Source: Microbacterium hibisci
GTDB taxonomy: Bacteria > Actinomycetota > Actinomycetes > Actinomycetales > Microbacteriaceae
NCBI RefSeq assembly: GCF_015278255.1
Contig: NZ_JADIJC010000001.1
Coordinates: 186,001 to 250,000, forward strand
DNA length: 64,000 nt
Reading direction: 5' to 3'
Numbering within the stretch: the first letter of the stretch is position 1; each line of letters opens with the position of its first letter. Shown piece after piece: positions 16,030 to 23,519 of this stretch. The translations under genes were made by a program, and so were the position numbers. The notes beneath the pieces are model-generated. The model did no database searches, was not told the DNA's origin, and saw only the letters and a list, made by a program, of their open reading frames with translations.

Positions 16030-17133
16030 ATGGAACCCGTCGACCCCGCACCCGTCGACGTGGTCGTGATCGGCGCGGGCCAGGCCGGACTCTCCGCCGC
16101 GTACCATCTGCAGCGCCGCGGTTTCGTGCCGCTCGGCCGCGCCGCCGCGGGCGAGCAGACGTTCGTGGTCCTCGACGCCAACCCGCGACCCGGCGGCGCG
16201 TGGCAGCACCGCTGGTCGTCGCTGCGCATGGCCACGGTCAACGGCATCCACGAGCTGCCCGGGTTCGCGGTGCCGCCGGCGGATCCCACCGCAGCGAGCC
16301 GCGACATCCTGCCCGCCTACTTCGCCGAGTACGAGGAGCGGTTCGCCCTCGACGTGCTGCGGCCGGTCAGCGTCAGGGCGGTCCGCCGCGCCGACGACGA
16401 CCCCGCCGGCCGGCTCCTCGTCGAGACCGACCGCGGCACGTGGGCCTCGAGGTTCGTCGTGAACGCCACCGGCACCTGGACGCGGCCCTTCTGGCCCCGC
16501 TACCCGGGTCAGGAGCGCTTCCTCGGTCGCCAGCTGCACGTCGCGGACTACGTCTCGGCCGACGAGTTCCGCGGCGAGCGCGTCGTCATCGTCGGTGCCG
16601 GGGTGTCGGGGGTCCAGCTGCTGGACGAGATCTCGCATGTCGCCGACACGTTCTGGGTGACCCGGCGCGAGCCGGAGTGGATCGAGGACGACTTCGACAT
16701 CCCCGCCCGGGTCGCCGCGATCGCGGGCGTCGAGGACCGCGTGCGCCGCGGCCTGCCGCCCGGCAGCGTCATCTCGGTGACGGGCATGCACTGGACGCCG
16801 TGGGCGCGCGCCGCGCAGCGCCGCGGCGTGCTGGTGCGGCATCCGATGTTCTCCACGATCGAGGAGCACGGCGTGCGCATGCCCGACGGCACGTTCGAGC
16901 CGGCCGACGTCATCCTCTGGGCCACCGGCTTCCGCCCGGCGCTGGATCACCTCGCGCCGCTCCGGCTGCGCACCCCCGACGGCGGCTTCCGGGTCGAGAA
17001 CGGGCGGTCGCTCGACGAGCCGCGGCTGTTCCTCATCGGCTACGGCCCGTCGCAGTCGACCGTCGGCGCCAACCGCGCCGGACGCGACGCCGTGCGGGCG
17101 ATCGTCGCCGGAAGCGCCGCGCTCGCCGCCTGA
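16030..17133 (+). CDS. FAD/NAD(P)-dependent monooxygenase-like flavoprotein (CzcO family)
   Basis: The 367-residue protein has two dinucleotide-binding folds: VVVIGAGQAGLSAAYHL for FAD at about residues 10-26 and VVIVGAGVSGVQLLDEI for NAD(P)H at about 175-193. It also has NATGTWTRPFWP and ILWATGFRPALDHL, the ATG-type motifs of flavin monooxygenases and thioredoxin-reductase-like enzymes, and a C-terminal GYGPSQSTVGANRAGRDA. It lacks a full Baeyer-Villiger fingerprint (FxGxxxHxxxWP), so the substrate is unknown. The ATG at 16030 is taken as start; the GTG at 16021 is three codons upstream. No clear ribosome site. Confidence 0.82.
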   Translation: MEPVDPAPVDVVVIGAGQAGLSAAYHLQRRGFVPLGRAAAGEQTFVVLDANPRPGGAWQHRWSSLRMATVNGIHELPGFAVPPADPTAASRDILPAYFAEYEERFALDVLRPVSVRAVRRADDDPAGRLLVETDRGTWASRFVVNATGTWTRPFWPRYPGQERFLGRQLHVADYVSADEFRGERVVIVGAGVSGVQLLDEISHVADTFWVTRREPEWIEDDFDIPARVAAIAGVEDRVRRGLPPGSVISVTGMHWTPWARAAQRRGVLVRHPMFSTIEEHGVRMPDGTFEPADVILWATGFRPALDHLAPLRLRTPDGGFRVENGRSLDEPRLFLIGYGPSQSTVGANRAGRDAVRAIVAGSAALAA

Positions 17134-17138
17134 GGTCG

Positions 17139-17720
17139 TCAGCGGGGCGCGATCGCGTCGAGGAGCAGGTCCAGCGCGGCGTGCGCGGCCGCGCGCGCCG
17201 CGGCGTCCCGTGGCTCGGCTGCGAGCCACAGCGCCGCCTCGTTCATCGCGCCGCTCAACTGCTGGGTGAGCGCGGGGATGAGCTGCGCCGGAACCGTGCC
17301 CAGTGCGGCGATCGCCTCCGCGAGCTCCCGTCCCGAGGCAGCGGCGTCGAGTTCGCGCCACTGCGCCCATCCCAGCGCGGCGGGCGCGTCGACCAGGAGA
17401 ACGCGTGCGGCCCGATCGTCGGTGATGGCGTCGAGGAACGCATGGCTTCCGGTGCGCAGCTGGGCTGCGGCATCCGTCTCCTTCTCCGCCTCCGCGACGA
17501 CGCGCGCCGCGATCTCGGCCTGCAGGCTCTCGGCGACGGCGTGGAAGAGCCCGAGCTTGCCGTCGTAGTGGTGGTAGACGGCGCCGCGCGTCACGCCCGC
17601 GCGCCGGGCGATGTCGTCCACGGACGTGGCGGCGAAGCCGTCGGCCGTGAAGCGCTCGCGAGCGACCTCGCGCACGCGGCGTGCGGTCTCGGCGGCGTCG
17701 GCGGCGCTCGCTCGGGGCAT
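17139..17720 (-). CDS. TetR family transcriptional regulator
   Basis: The 193-residue protein has an N-terminal helix-turn-helix (TSVDDIARRAGVTRGAVYHHYDGKLGLF, split as TSVDDIARRAGV and GAVYHHYDGK) typical of TetR repressors and an all-helical ligand domain of about 140 residues, Ala-rich. It is divergent from the VOC-family gene at 17790, and the 69 bases between them hold two palindromic sites of the form TACRTACRC, the probable operators. It therefore likely represses itself and the VOC gene and is released by a small ligand. Confidence 0.92.
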   Translation of the reverse strand: MPRASAADAAETARRVREVARERFTADGFAATSVDDIARRAGVTRGAVYHHYDGKLGLFHAVAESLQAEIAARVVAEAEKETDAAAQLRTGSHAFLDAITDDRAARVLLVDAPAALGWAQWRELDAAASGRELAEAIAALGTVPAQLIPALTQQLSGAMNEAALWLAAEPRDAAARAAAHAALDLLLDAIAPR

Positions 17721-17730
17721 GGTCTTCCTT

Positions 17731-17749
17731 TACGTACGCAGTGTATGTA
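17731..17749. promoter_or_regulatory. TetR-type operator 1
   Basis: TACGTACGCAGTGTATGTA, a 19-bp imperfect palindrome with 7 of 9 pairs matched, 11 bases upstream of the tetR start. Confidence 0.6.
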
Positions 17750-17763
17750 TCGTTCTGTTGCAA

Positions 17764-17776
17764 ACATAGCGTATGT
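17764..17776. promoter_or_regulatory. TetR-type operator 2
   Basis: ACATA-GCG-TATGT, a perfect 5-3-5 palindrome, 14 bases before the VOC gene. The half-site GCGTATGTA (17769-17777) is the reverse complement of TACATACGC and close to the arms of operator 1. Confidence 0.55.
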
Positions 17777-17789
17777 AAAGGAGCCTCCG

Positions 17790-18194
17790 ATGGAGACCAT
17801 GACGAGCTTCTACCCGGTGGTGATGACGACGGATGCCGCAGCCGCCGCGCGATTCTTCCGCGAGCATCTCGGATTCGAGGAGACCTTCGCGGCGGACTGG
17901 TACGTCAGTCTCGCGCGCGACGGAGCGGAGCTGGCGTTCCTGGTGCACGACCACGAGACGATCCCCGACGGCTTCGCCCGCGTCGCCGGCGGGATCCTCC
18001 TCAACGTGGAGGTGGACGACGCCCGCGCCGCCTACCGCCGCCTCGTGGAGGACGCCGGCCTGGAGTGCGCGCTCGCGCTCCGAGACGAGCCGTTCGGGCA
18101 GCGCCATTTCATCCTCGTCGCGCCCGGAGGAATCCTGGTCGACGTCATCGAGCCGATCGAACCGTCCGAGGAGTTCGCCGGGGCCTTCGCATGA
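17790..18194 (+). CDS. VOC (glyoxalase/bleomycin-resistance) superfamily protein
   Basis: The 134-residue product is a single vicinal-oxygen-chelate domain made of two beta-alpha-beta-beta-beta modules: SFYPVVMTTDAAAAARFFRE...FLVHDH and GGILLNVEVDDARAAYRRL...PFGQRHFILVAPGG. The second module ends in VDVIEP, the usual C-terminal strand with a metal or ligand residue. Members bind metals and small molecules in detoxification or antibiotic resistance. The ATG at 17790 has a ribosome site (AAAGGAGCC). Under likely control of the divergent TetR repressor, so it probably acts on the compound that regulator senses. Confidence 0.88.
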   Translation: METMTSFYPVVMTTDAAAAARFFREHLGFEETFAADWYVSLARDGAELAFLVHDHETIPDGFARVAGGILLNVEVDDARAAYRRLVEDAGLECALALRDEPFGQRHFILVAPGGILVDVIEPIEPSEEFAGAFA

Positions 18195-18263
18195 GGCCGC
18201 GCCCGACCCTTCTCGGCTCGGCGACCTAGACTCGTGCCGTCGAGATCGCCGGGAGGTCGAGAG

Positions 18264-19736
18264 ATGAGCGTCGCGCGAGAGCTGTTCCGGCGCAAGCCCG
18301 TGACGCCGCCCGCCTCGTCGCCCGGCGGACTGACCCGCGGCATCGGCACCTTCCAGCTCGCGATGCTCGGCGTCGGCGCGACCGTCGGCACCGGCGTGTT
18401 CTTCGTGATGCACGAGGCCGTTCCGCTGGCGGGGCCCGCCGTGCTGCTGTCGTTCCTCGTCGCCGCGATCGCGGCGGGGCTGTCGGCGGTCTGCTACGCC
18501 GAGATGGCGTCCGCCGTGCCCGTGTCGGGATCGACGTACTCGTACGCCTACGTGACACTCGGCGAGATCGTCGCGATGGGCGTCGCCGCCTGCCTCATGC
18601 TCGAGTACGGCGTGTCGACCGCCGCGGTCGCGTCGGGATGGAGCGGGTATCTCGACCGCCTGGTCGGCGACCTGTTCGGGTGGGAAATCCCCGCCGCCCT
18701 GTCGGCCGGGCCGCTGGAGGGCGGCATCGTCAACCTGCCCGCGGTGGTGCTCGTGGGCCTGTGCGCCGTGCTGCTCATCCGCGGCACCCGCGAGTCGGCG
18801 ACGGTCAACGCGGTGATGGTGATCATCAAGCTGGGCGTGCTGCTCATGTTCGGCGCCATCGCGATCACGGCCTTCCAGGCCGACAACTTCGCGGACTTCG
18901 CACCGCACGGCGCTGCCGGCGTCACCGCCGCCGCCGGCACGATCTTCTTCACGTTCGTCGGCCTGGACGCTGTCTCGACCGCCGGCGACGAGGTGCGCGA
19001 CCCGCAGCGGTCGCTGCCGCGCGCGATCCTCATCGCCCTCGTGACGGTGGTGGCCGTGTACCTCTTCGTCGCCATGGCGGCAGTGGGCGCCCAGCCGTGG
19101 CAGGACTTCGAGGATCCCGAGCAGCAGAGCGCCGGTCTGGCGGTGATCCTCAGCGACGTGCTCGGGGCGCAGTGGCCGGCCACCGTGCTCGCCGCCGGTG
19201 CGGTGGTCTCGATCTTCTCGGTGACCCTCGTGACGCTGTTCGGCCAGACGCGCATCCTGTACTCGATCGGGCGCGACGGGCTGCTCCCGCGCGCGTTCGC
19301 ACGCGTCGACCCGCGCACTCACACCCCGGTCTTCTCCACCGTGGTGGTCGCGATCGCGGTGGCGGCGCTCGCGGGGCTGATCCCGCTGTCGAGCCTGTGG
19401 GATCTCGTCTCGATGGGCACCCTCGTGGCGTTCATCGTGGTCTCGGTCGGCGTGATCGTGCTGCGGCGCACCCGGCCCGATCTGCCGCGGGCGTTCCGCG
19501 TGCCCGGCTACCCGGTGACGCCGGTCCTGTCGATCCTGGCGTGCGCGTACCTCATCACCGGACTCGGGTGGTCGACCTATGCGTGGTTCGGTGCCTGGGT
19601 CGCCGTCGTGCTCGCCTTCTATCTGCTGTGGGGCCGGCGGCACAGCCTCCTCGCGCGCGGGGATCGGGCGACGGATGCCGCTCCCGCCGCGTCCTCGCAG
19701 CCGCCCCGCGGCGAGGGGCCCGAGGCGGGCGCTTAG
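18264..19736 (+). CDS. APC-family amino acid permease
   Basis: A 490-residue transporter of the amino acid-polyamine-organocation superfamily, closest in look to the cationic amino acid (CAT/YhdG-like) branch. It has 12 hydrophobic helices; the first carries the substrate-backbone motif GVGATVGTGVFF, helix 2-3 AEMASAVPVSGSTYSYAYVTLGE (in pieces AEMASAVPVSGSTY), and helix 6 FFTFVGLDAVSTAGDEVRDPQRSLPRAI, all hallmark segments. A cytosolic Arg-rich tail follows. The ATG at 18264 has the ribosome site GGGAGG; a TAGACT -10 box lies about 30 bases upstream. Proton-coupled uptake of a cationic or neutral amino acid is likely; substrate unknown. Confidence 0.92.
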   Translation: MSVARELFRRKPVTPPASSPGGLTRGIGTFQLAMLGVGATVGTGVFFVMHEAVPLAGPAVLLSFLVAAIAAGLSAVCYAEMASAVPVSGSTYSYAYVTLGEIVAMGVAACLMLEYGVSTAAVASGWSGYLDRLVGDLFGWEIPAALSAGPLEGGIVNLPAVVLVGLCAVLLIRGTRESATVNAVMVIIKLGVLLMFGAIAITAFQADNFADFAPHGAAGVTAAAGTIFFTFVGLDAVSTAGDEVRDPQRSLPRAILIALVTVVAVYLFVAMAAVGAQPWQDFEDPEQQSAGLAVILSDVLGAQWPATVLAAGAVVSIFSVTLVTLFGQTRILYSIGRDGLLPRAFARVDPRTHTPVFSTVVVAIAVAALAGLIPLSSLWDLVSMGTLVAFIVVSVGVIVLRRTRPDLPRAFRVPGYPVTPVLSILACAYLITGLGWSTYAWFGAWVAVVLAFYLLWGRRHSLLARGDRATDAAPAASSQPPRGEGPEAGA

Positions 19737-19739
19737 GCT
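19734..19739 (+). promoter_or_regulatory. -10 box overlapping the permease stop codon
   Basis: TAGGCT, whose first three bases are the stop codon of the permease, lies 7 bases before the GTG at 19747. Confidence 0.5.
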
Positions 19740-19746
19740 CGGACGC

Positions 19747-19962
19747 GTGACGACGCTCCTCGCCGTGCTCCTCTTCCTCAACGCCGCCTTCAACGTCCTG
19801 GTGTGGCCGACGTTCTACCGCCGCGTGGCGAAGGACCCGCGAGCACGCGATGCGCAGGGGCGGCCCACCCGCTTCCTCGTGGTGCACGGCGTGCTCATCG
19901 GCATCGCACTCGCGCTGGCCGCGGCATCCGTCGTCGCGGGCGTCGCCGCGCTCGTCGCGTGA
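19747..19962 (+). CDS. SCO4848-family small membrane protein
   Basis: A 71-residue protein with two membrane helices (about 2-20 and 44-70) and a basic loop containing FYRRVAKDPRARDAQGRPTRFL. It is typical of the actinobacterial SCO4848 family of unknown function. The GTG start at 19747 follows a -10 box without a leader; the gene begins 10 bases after the permease stop. Confidence 0.82.
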   Translation: MTTLLAVLLFLNAAFNVLVWPTFYRRVAKDPRARDAQGRPTRFLVVHGVLIGIALALAAASVVAGVAALVA

Positions 19963-20015
19963 CGCTCGCCGACGACCACCCCGGGTAGCGTGGAGAGTCC
20001 GACGGAAGGAACCCC

Positions 20016-20660
20016 ATGGCCCGCATCCTGATCTTCGGCGGACACGGCAAGGTCGCGCTGCTGCTCGAGCCGCTCCTGGTGGCGCAGGGCCACACGGTGA
20101 CCGCCGTCATCCGCAACGCCGCACACGAAGCCGAGGTCGCCGCGACCGGCGCGCAGCCGGTCGTCGCCGACGTGGAGATCCTCGACCTCGACCAGCTGAC
20201 CAACCTCATCGCGGGCAACGACGTCGTCGTGTGGTCGGCGGGGGCGGGCGGCGGCAACCCGTCGCGCACCTACGCCGTCGATCGCGACGCCGCCGTCCGC
20301 TCGATGGACGCCGCCGCGGCGGCCGGGGTCCTGCGATACGTCATGGTGTCGTGGATCGGCTCCCGCGCCGACCACGGCATCGATCCCGGCGACGGCTTCT
20401 TCGCGTACGCCGACGCCAAGTGGGCGGCTGACGCGCACCTCGCGGCGAGCGCACTCGACTGGACGATCCTCGCTCCGGGCACCCTGACGCTCGACCCGCC
20501 CACGGGCCGCATCGAGGTGGATCCCGACGGCCGCGGCGAGATCGCGCGGGCGGACGTCGCCGCGGTGATCGCCGCCGCGATCGCCGACGACCGCACCATC
20601 GGGCGCACGATCCGCTTCGGCGGCGGCGACGAGGTCATCGGCCACGCGATCGCCGGCTGA
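20016..20660 (+). CDS. NAD(P)-binding SDR-like protein (atypical short-chain dehydrogenase)
   Basis: The 214-residue product has a Rossmann fold starting with ILIFGGHGKVALLL (GxxGxxG variant, residues 4-17), then VVADVEILDLDQL, DVVVWSAGAG and YVMVSWIG with YADAKWAAD where a YxxxK pair sits. These are features of atypical SDRs that act as NAD(P)H sensors or isomerases (NmrA/YwnB type). Length fits the a5 atypical SDR group. Ribosome site GGAAGGA 6 bases before the ATG. Substrate unknown. Confidence 0.85.
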   Translation: MARILIFGGHGKVALLLEPLLVAQGHTVTAVIRNAAHEAEVAATGAQPVVADVEILDLDQLTNLIAGNDVVVWSAGAGGGNPSRTYAVDRDAAVRSMDAAAAAGVLRYVMVSWIGSRADHGIDPGDGFFAYADAKWAADAHLAASALDWTILAPGTLTLDPPTGRIEVDPDGRGEIARADVAAVIAAAIADDRTIGRTIRFGGGDEVIGHAIAG

Positions 20661-20665
20661 GACCG

Positions 20666-20767
20666 CGCCCGGCTGTGCCCGGCTGCGCTCGGCTGAGGCC
20701 GCGCTCGGTTGCCGGCTGAGCCCCGAGCTCGATCACGCCCGGCTGCGCCCGGCTGCGCTCGGCTGAG
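20666..20767. repeat. Imperfect direct repeat, 32 bp with 70-bp period, in a GGCTG-rich tract
   Basis: The segment 20666-20697 recurs at 20736-20767 with one base changed. Between and after them run many copies of the hexamer CGGCTG and a repeated CTGAGCCCCGAGCTCG. The tract fills the gap between the SDR stop and the DUF503 stop (convergent genes). No open frame of interest; it looks like slippage-prone simple sequence or a degenerate terminator array. Confidence 0.6.
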
Positions 20768-20811
20768 CCCCGAGCTCGGCCGCCGGCTGCGCCGCGCCGC
20801 GCCGGCCGCGC

Positions 20812-21105
20812 TCAGTCCTCGCTCGAGTGCAGTCCGCGGCGCGCGGACAGCAGCGTGACCTCGGGGTGCTCGGCGACCAGGCGCTCGGCGTTGTCGAGCA
20901 CATCCCGCACATGCGACGACCCCGAGGCCACGATCGACACACCGATGCGCGCGCGACGGTGCAGGTCGTGCTCGCCGACCTCCGCGGCCGCGGCCTCGGT
21001 GCGGCGGCTGAGGTCGGCGATGAGCGGGCGCAGCACGCTGCGCTTCTCCTTCAGCGAGCGGATGTCGCCCAGGAGCAGGTCGAACTCGATCCAGCCGATC
21101 CACAT
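20812..21105 (-). CDS. DUF503 family protein
   Basis: A 97-residue protein starting MWIGWIEFDLLLGDIRSLKEKRSV, the signature of DUF503 (YlxP-like), a ferredoxin-like alpha-beta fold. B. subtilis YlxP lies in the ylx-infB-rbfA operon, but here the gene stands alone and its role is unknown. The ATG at 21105 is chosen because the family begins exactly there; the frame is open upstream to 21816 only as antisense of the alcohol dehydrogenase. The last codons run into the repeat tract. Confidence 0.88.
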   Translation of the reverse strand: MWIGWIEFDLLLGDIRSLKEKRSVLRPLIADLSRRTEAAAAEVGEHDLHRRARIGVSIVASGSSHVRDVLDNAERLVAEHPEVTLLSARRGLHSSED

Positions 21106-21144
21106 GGGTCCATCGTGGCAGGGCCGGCGCGGCGCGAGCGGCCC

Positions 21145-21150
21145 TAGGCT
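21145..21150 (+). promoter_or_regulatory. -10 box of leaderless alcohol dehydrogenase promoter
   Basis: TAGGCT, 6 bases before the ATG at 21157. Confidence 0.5.
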
Positions 21151-21156
21151 CGACTC

Positions 21157-22206
21157 ATGCTCGCCACCGTCATCCACGCCGCCCGCGACATCCGCGTCGA
21201 GACCGTCCCCGACCCCGTGCTGTCCACCGGCGCCGACGCGATCGTGCGCGTCGTCGCCGCCTGCGTGTGCGGCTCCGACCTGTGGCCGTACCGCGGTGTC
21301 ACGCCCACGAAGGAACCGCACCGCATCGGCCATGAGTTCGTGGGCGTCGTCGAGGAGGTCGGCGCCGAGGTGCGCAGCATCGCGCCGGGAGACTTCGTCA
21401 TCGCCCCCTTCTACGTCTGCGACGGCACCTGCGCCAACTGCCGCAACGGCGTCAGCACCTCGTGCCTGAACGGCGGCTGGTGGGGGAGCGACGACCGTTT
21501 CGGCGGCTTCGCCGACGGCGGGCAGGGCGAGCGCGTGCGCGTGCCGCTCGCGGACGGAACGCTGGCGGTGGTGCCCGGACCGGTGGCGGATGCCGAGATC
21601 CCGGGCCTGCTGACACTGAGCGATGTGATGGGCACCGGCCACCACGCGGCGATCTCCGCGGGGGTCGGCCCCGGCGACGCGGTCGCGGTCGTCGGAGACG
21701 GCGCTGTCGGGCTCTGCGCGATCATCGCCGCGAAGCGCCTGGGGGCGTCCACGATCATCGCGATGTCGCGCCACCCGCAGCGTCAGGCGCTCGCGCGCGA
21801 CTTCGGTGCGACGCACATCGTGGAGGAGCGCGGCGATGCCGGCATCGAGGCGGTGCGCGCGCTCACCGGCGGCATCGGCGCCGACCGCGTGCTCGAATGC
21901 GTCGGCACGAAGGAGTCCATGGACCAGGCGCTCCGCTCGACGCGCCCCGGCGGCATGGTCGGCTACGTCGGCGTGCCCAACGGCGGCCCCGAGCTGCCGG
22001 TGCGCCAGATGTTCAACCGCAACGTGGGCGTCAACGGGGGCGTGGCCCCGGTGCGCGGGTACATCGAGGAGCTGCTGCCCGACGTGCGGTCGGGGAGGAT
22101 CCAGCCCGGCCGCGTGTTCGACCTCGAGCTGCCGCTGGCAGAGGCCGCCGAGGCGTACGCTGCGATGGACGAGCGGCGCGCCACCAAGGTGCTGCTGCGG
22201 CCGTGA
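21157..22206 (+). CDS. Zinc-dependent alcohol dehydrogenase (MDR superfamily)
   Basis: A 349-residue medium-chain dehydrogenase/reductase that oxidises or reduces an alcohol/aldehyde with NAD(P). The catalytic zinc site is visible in CVCGSDLWPYRG and the GHEFVG motif; the structural zinc loop is CDGTCANCRNGVSTSC. The nucleotide fold follows at about 170 with VAVVGDGAVGLCAI. The C-terminal YIEELLPDVRSGRIQPGRVF is usual. Most similar in pattern to the glutathione-independent alcohol dehydrogenases of actinobacteria. Substrate unknown. No operon partner; a TAGGCT -10 box gives a leaderless start. Confidence 0.92.
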   Translation: MLATVIHAARDIRVETVPDPVLSTGADAIVRVVAACVCGSDLWPYRGVTPTKEPHRIGHEFVGVVEEVGAEVRSIAPGDFVIAPFYVCDGTCANCRNGVSTSCLNGGWWGSDDRFGGFADGGQGERVRVPLADGTLAVVPGPVADAEIPGLLTLSDVMGTGHHAAISAGVGPGDAVAVVGDGAVGLCAIIAAKRLGASTIIAMSRHPQRQALARDFGATHIVEERGDAGIEAVRALTGGIGADRVLECVGTKESMDQALRSTRPGGMVGYVGVPNGGPELPVRQMFNRNVGVNGGVAPVRGYIEELLPDVRSGRIQPGRVFDLELPLAEAAEAYAAMDERRATKVLLRP

Positions 22207-22306
22207 GCGCGCCGCGCGGCGCGACGGGATCGCGACGCGCCCGCGCGCCTGCGCGCGTTCCGACGATCGTGCGGTAGAACATCAGAAGTCGAAGGGATCC
22301 CCGACC

Positions 22307-22474
22307 GTGAAGATCGTCAAGCGCATCGTGCTGGTGCTCGTCATCGCGTTCGCGGCGTTCTACCTGATCACACGCCCGCAGGACGCGGCCAACGCGGTGC
22401 AGGGTGCGGTCGGCGCCGTCTGGGGCGCGGGGGCCGCCGTGGTCGACTTCTTCATGGCGCTCGCTGCGGGCTGA
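22307..22474 (+). CDS. Small membrane protein upstream of a PH-domain gene
   Basis: A 55-residue product from a GTG at 22307 with one N-terminal helix (IVKRIVLVLVIAFAAFYLIT) and a second, weakly hydrophobic Ala/Gly-rich segment. A purine-rich site (GAAGGGA) lies 7 bases upstream and a TAGAAC box about 27 upstream. The stop lies 2 bases before the PH-domain gene start, so the pair is co-translated. No family recognised. Confidence 0.7.
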   Translation: MKIVKRIVLVLVIAFAAFYLITRPQDAANAVQGAVGAVWGAGAAVVDFFMALAAG

Positions 22475-22476
22475 GC

Positions 22477-23250
22477 ATGTTCGATCCGCGGATCGAGAAG
22501 CACCTGATCGCCGACCAGGGCGAGCGCGTCGTCGACGAGGTGCGCAAGCACTGGGCCGCCACCGTCTCGGCCGTCCTCGAGCTGTTCGGCGGCATCATCG
22601 TGGTGCTGCTCTCCTTCTCCGTGCCCGCACAGGCGTGGTGGGTGCCCGCCGTACTCGGCGCCGCGGTGGTGGGTCACGCGGTCTGGCGCTTCTTCGAGCA
22701 GCATCTGGATCGCTTCGTCATCACCAACATGCGCGTGTTCCGGGTGCACGGCATCCTGTCGCAGCGCATCGCCACGATGCCCCTCACCCGCATCCTCGAC
22801 ATCTCGGTGCACAAGCCCGTGGTGGGCCGGATCCTCGGCTACGGCCACTTCGTCTTCGAGTCCGCCGCGCAGGAGCAGGGGCTTCGCGACATCCGGTACG
22901 TGGGCGATCCCGACCGGCGCGGCCTGACCATCCAGCGGGTCATCCAGCAGGCGGGTCTGCGCGGCGCGGCGGGCCGCGCCGACCAGCTCGGCGGTGCGCC
23001 GGTGATCCTGCCGAAGCGGGAGGCGGCGGCATCCGTCACCGTCGCCGATCCGGGGTACGACAGCCAGCCCACCGCCCCCGTCCCCGAGGTGCGCGCGGCG
23101 CCTGTGCCGTCATCGGGCTGGGACTGGCTCGCCGACGCGCAGCGCCGCGAGGACGAGCGCCTCGCGCAGCTGCGCGGCGAGGCCGCGCCGGCGAAGACTC
23201 CCTTCGATCCGGACCGCACCAGCACCGCGCCGATCGATCTTCCCCGCTGA
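22477..23250 (+). CDS. Membrane protein with bacterial PH domain (YdbS/bPH_2 type)
   Basis: The 257-residue protein starts MFDPRIEKHLIADQGERVVDEVRKHW, has two hydrophobic helices (about 30-70), then a bacterial pleckstrin-homology (bPH_2) domain (VITNMRVFRVHGILSQRIATMPLTRILDISVHKPV...YGHFVFESAAQ, read in pieces FVITNMRVFRVHGILSQ). The C-terminal 100 residues are a charged, Pro/Ala-rich tail. The domain order is that of actinobacterial PH proteins of unknown role at the membrane. It probably partners the small protein before it. Followed by rpsA on the same strand after about 270 bases. Confidence 0.85.
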   Translation: MFDPRIEKHLIADQGERVVDEVRKHWAATVSAVLELFGGIIVVLLSFSVPAQAWWVPAVLGAAVVGHAVWRFFEQHLDRFVITNMRVFRVHGILSQRIATMPLTRILDISVHKPVVGRILGYGHFVFESAAQEQGLRDIRYVGDPDRRGLTIQRVIQQAGLRGAAGRADQLGGAPVILPKREAAASVTVADPGYDSQPTAPVPEVRAAPVPSSGWDWLADAQRREDERLAQLRGEAAPAKTPFDPDRTSTAPIDLPR

Positions 23251-23319
23251 GCATCACGGTCACCCGCGGGGGTCGGATCGGGGCGGTCGGGAAGATCGCG
23301 GCGAACCCCGGCGTTCTGT

Positions 23320-23519
23320 TACCCTGGAGTGTCACTCGTGTGGCTGTTTCGCCACGCCTGAGTTCCGGTTCGCGCCGGTGACCGGATCCGCAAGGGTCCG
23401 AGTGGCATCGCAAGAAAATCCGCTTCGCCTCGGCTGGAGGCATCCGTTCGCGCTCGCGCGGCCGGCTGCCGGTGAGAGCTGGGGCCCGAGTACCCAACCC
23501 AACAAGGACAACCCACTAC
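23320..23519 (+). promoter_or_regulatory. rpsA promoter and long structured leader
   Basis: A TACCCT -10 box at 23320-23325 in the context TGTTACCCT is followed by about 188 bases before the rpsA ATG. The leader holds a small hairpin GTGGC-TGTTTC-GCCAC and a CCGGT/ACCGG pair (23366-23386), so autoregulation by S1 or folding control is possible. No known riboswitch was recognised. Confidence 0.5.

Noticed and set aside
20666..20811. CRISPR array
   Set aside because: Only two copies of the longer unit, no unique spacers of equal length, and no cas genes.
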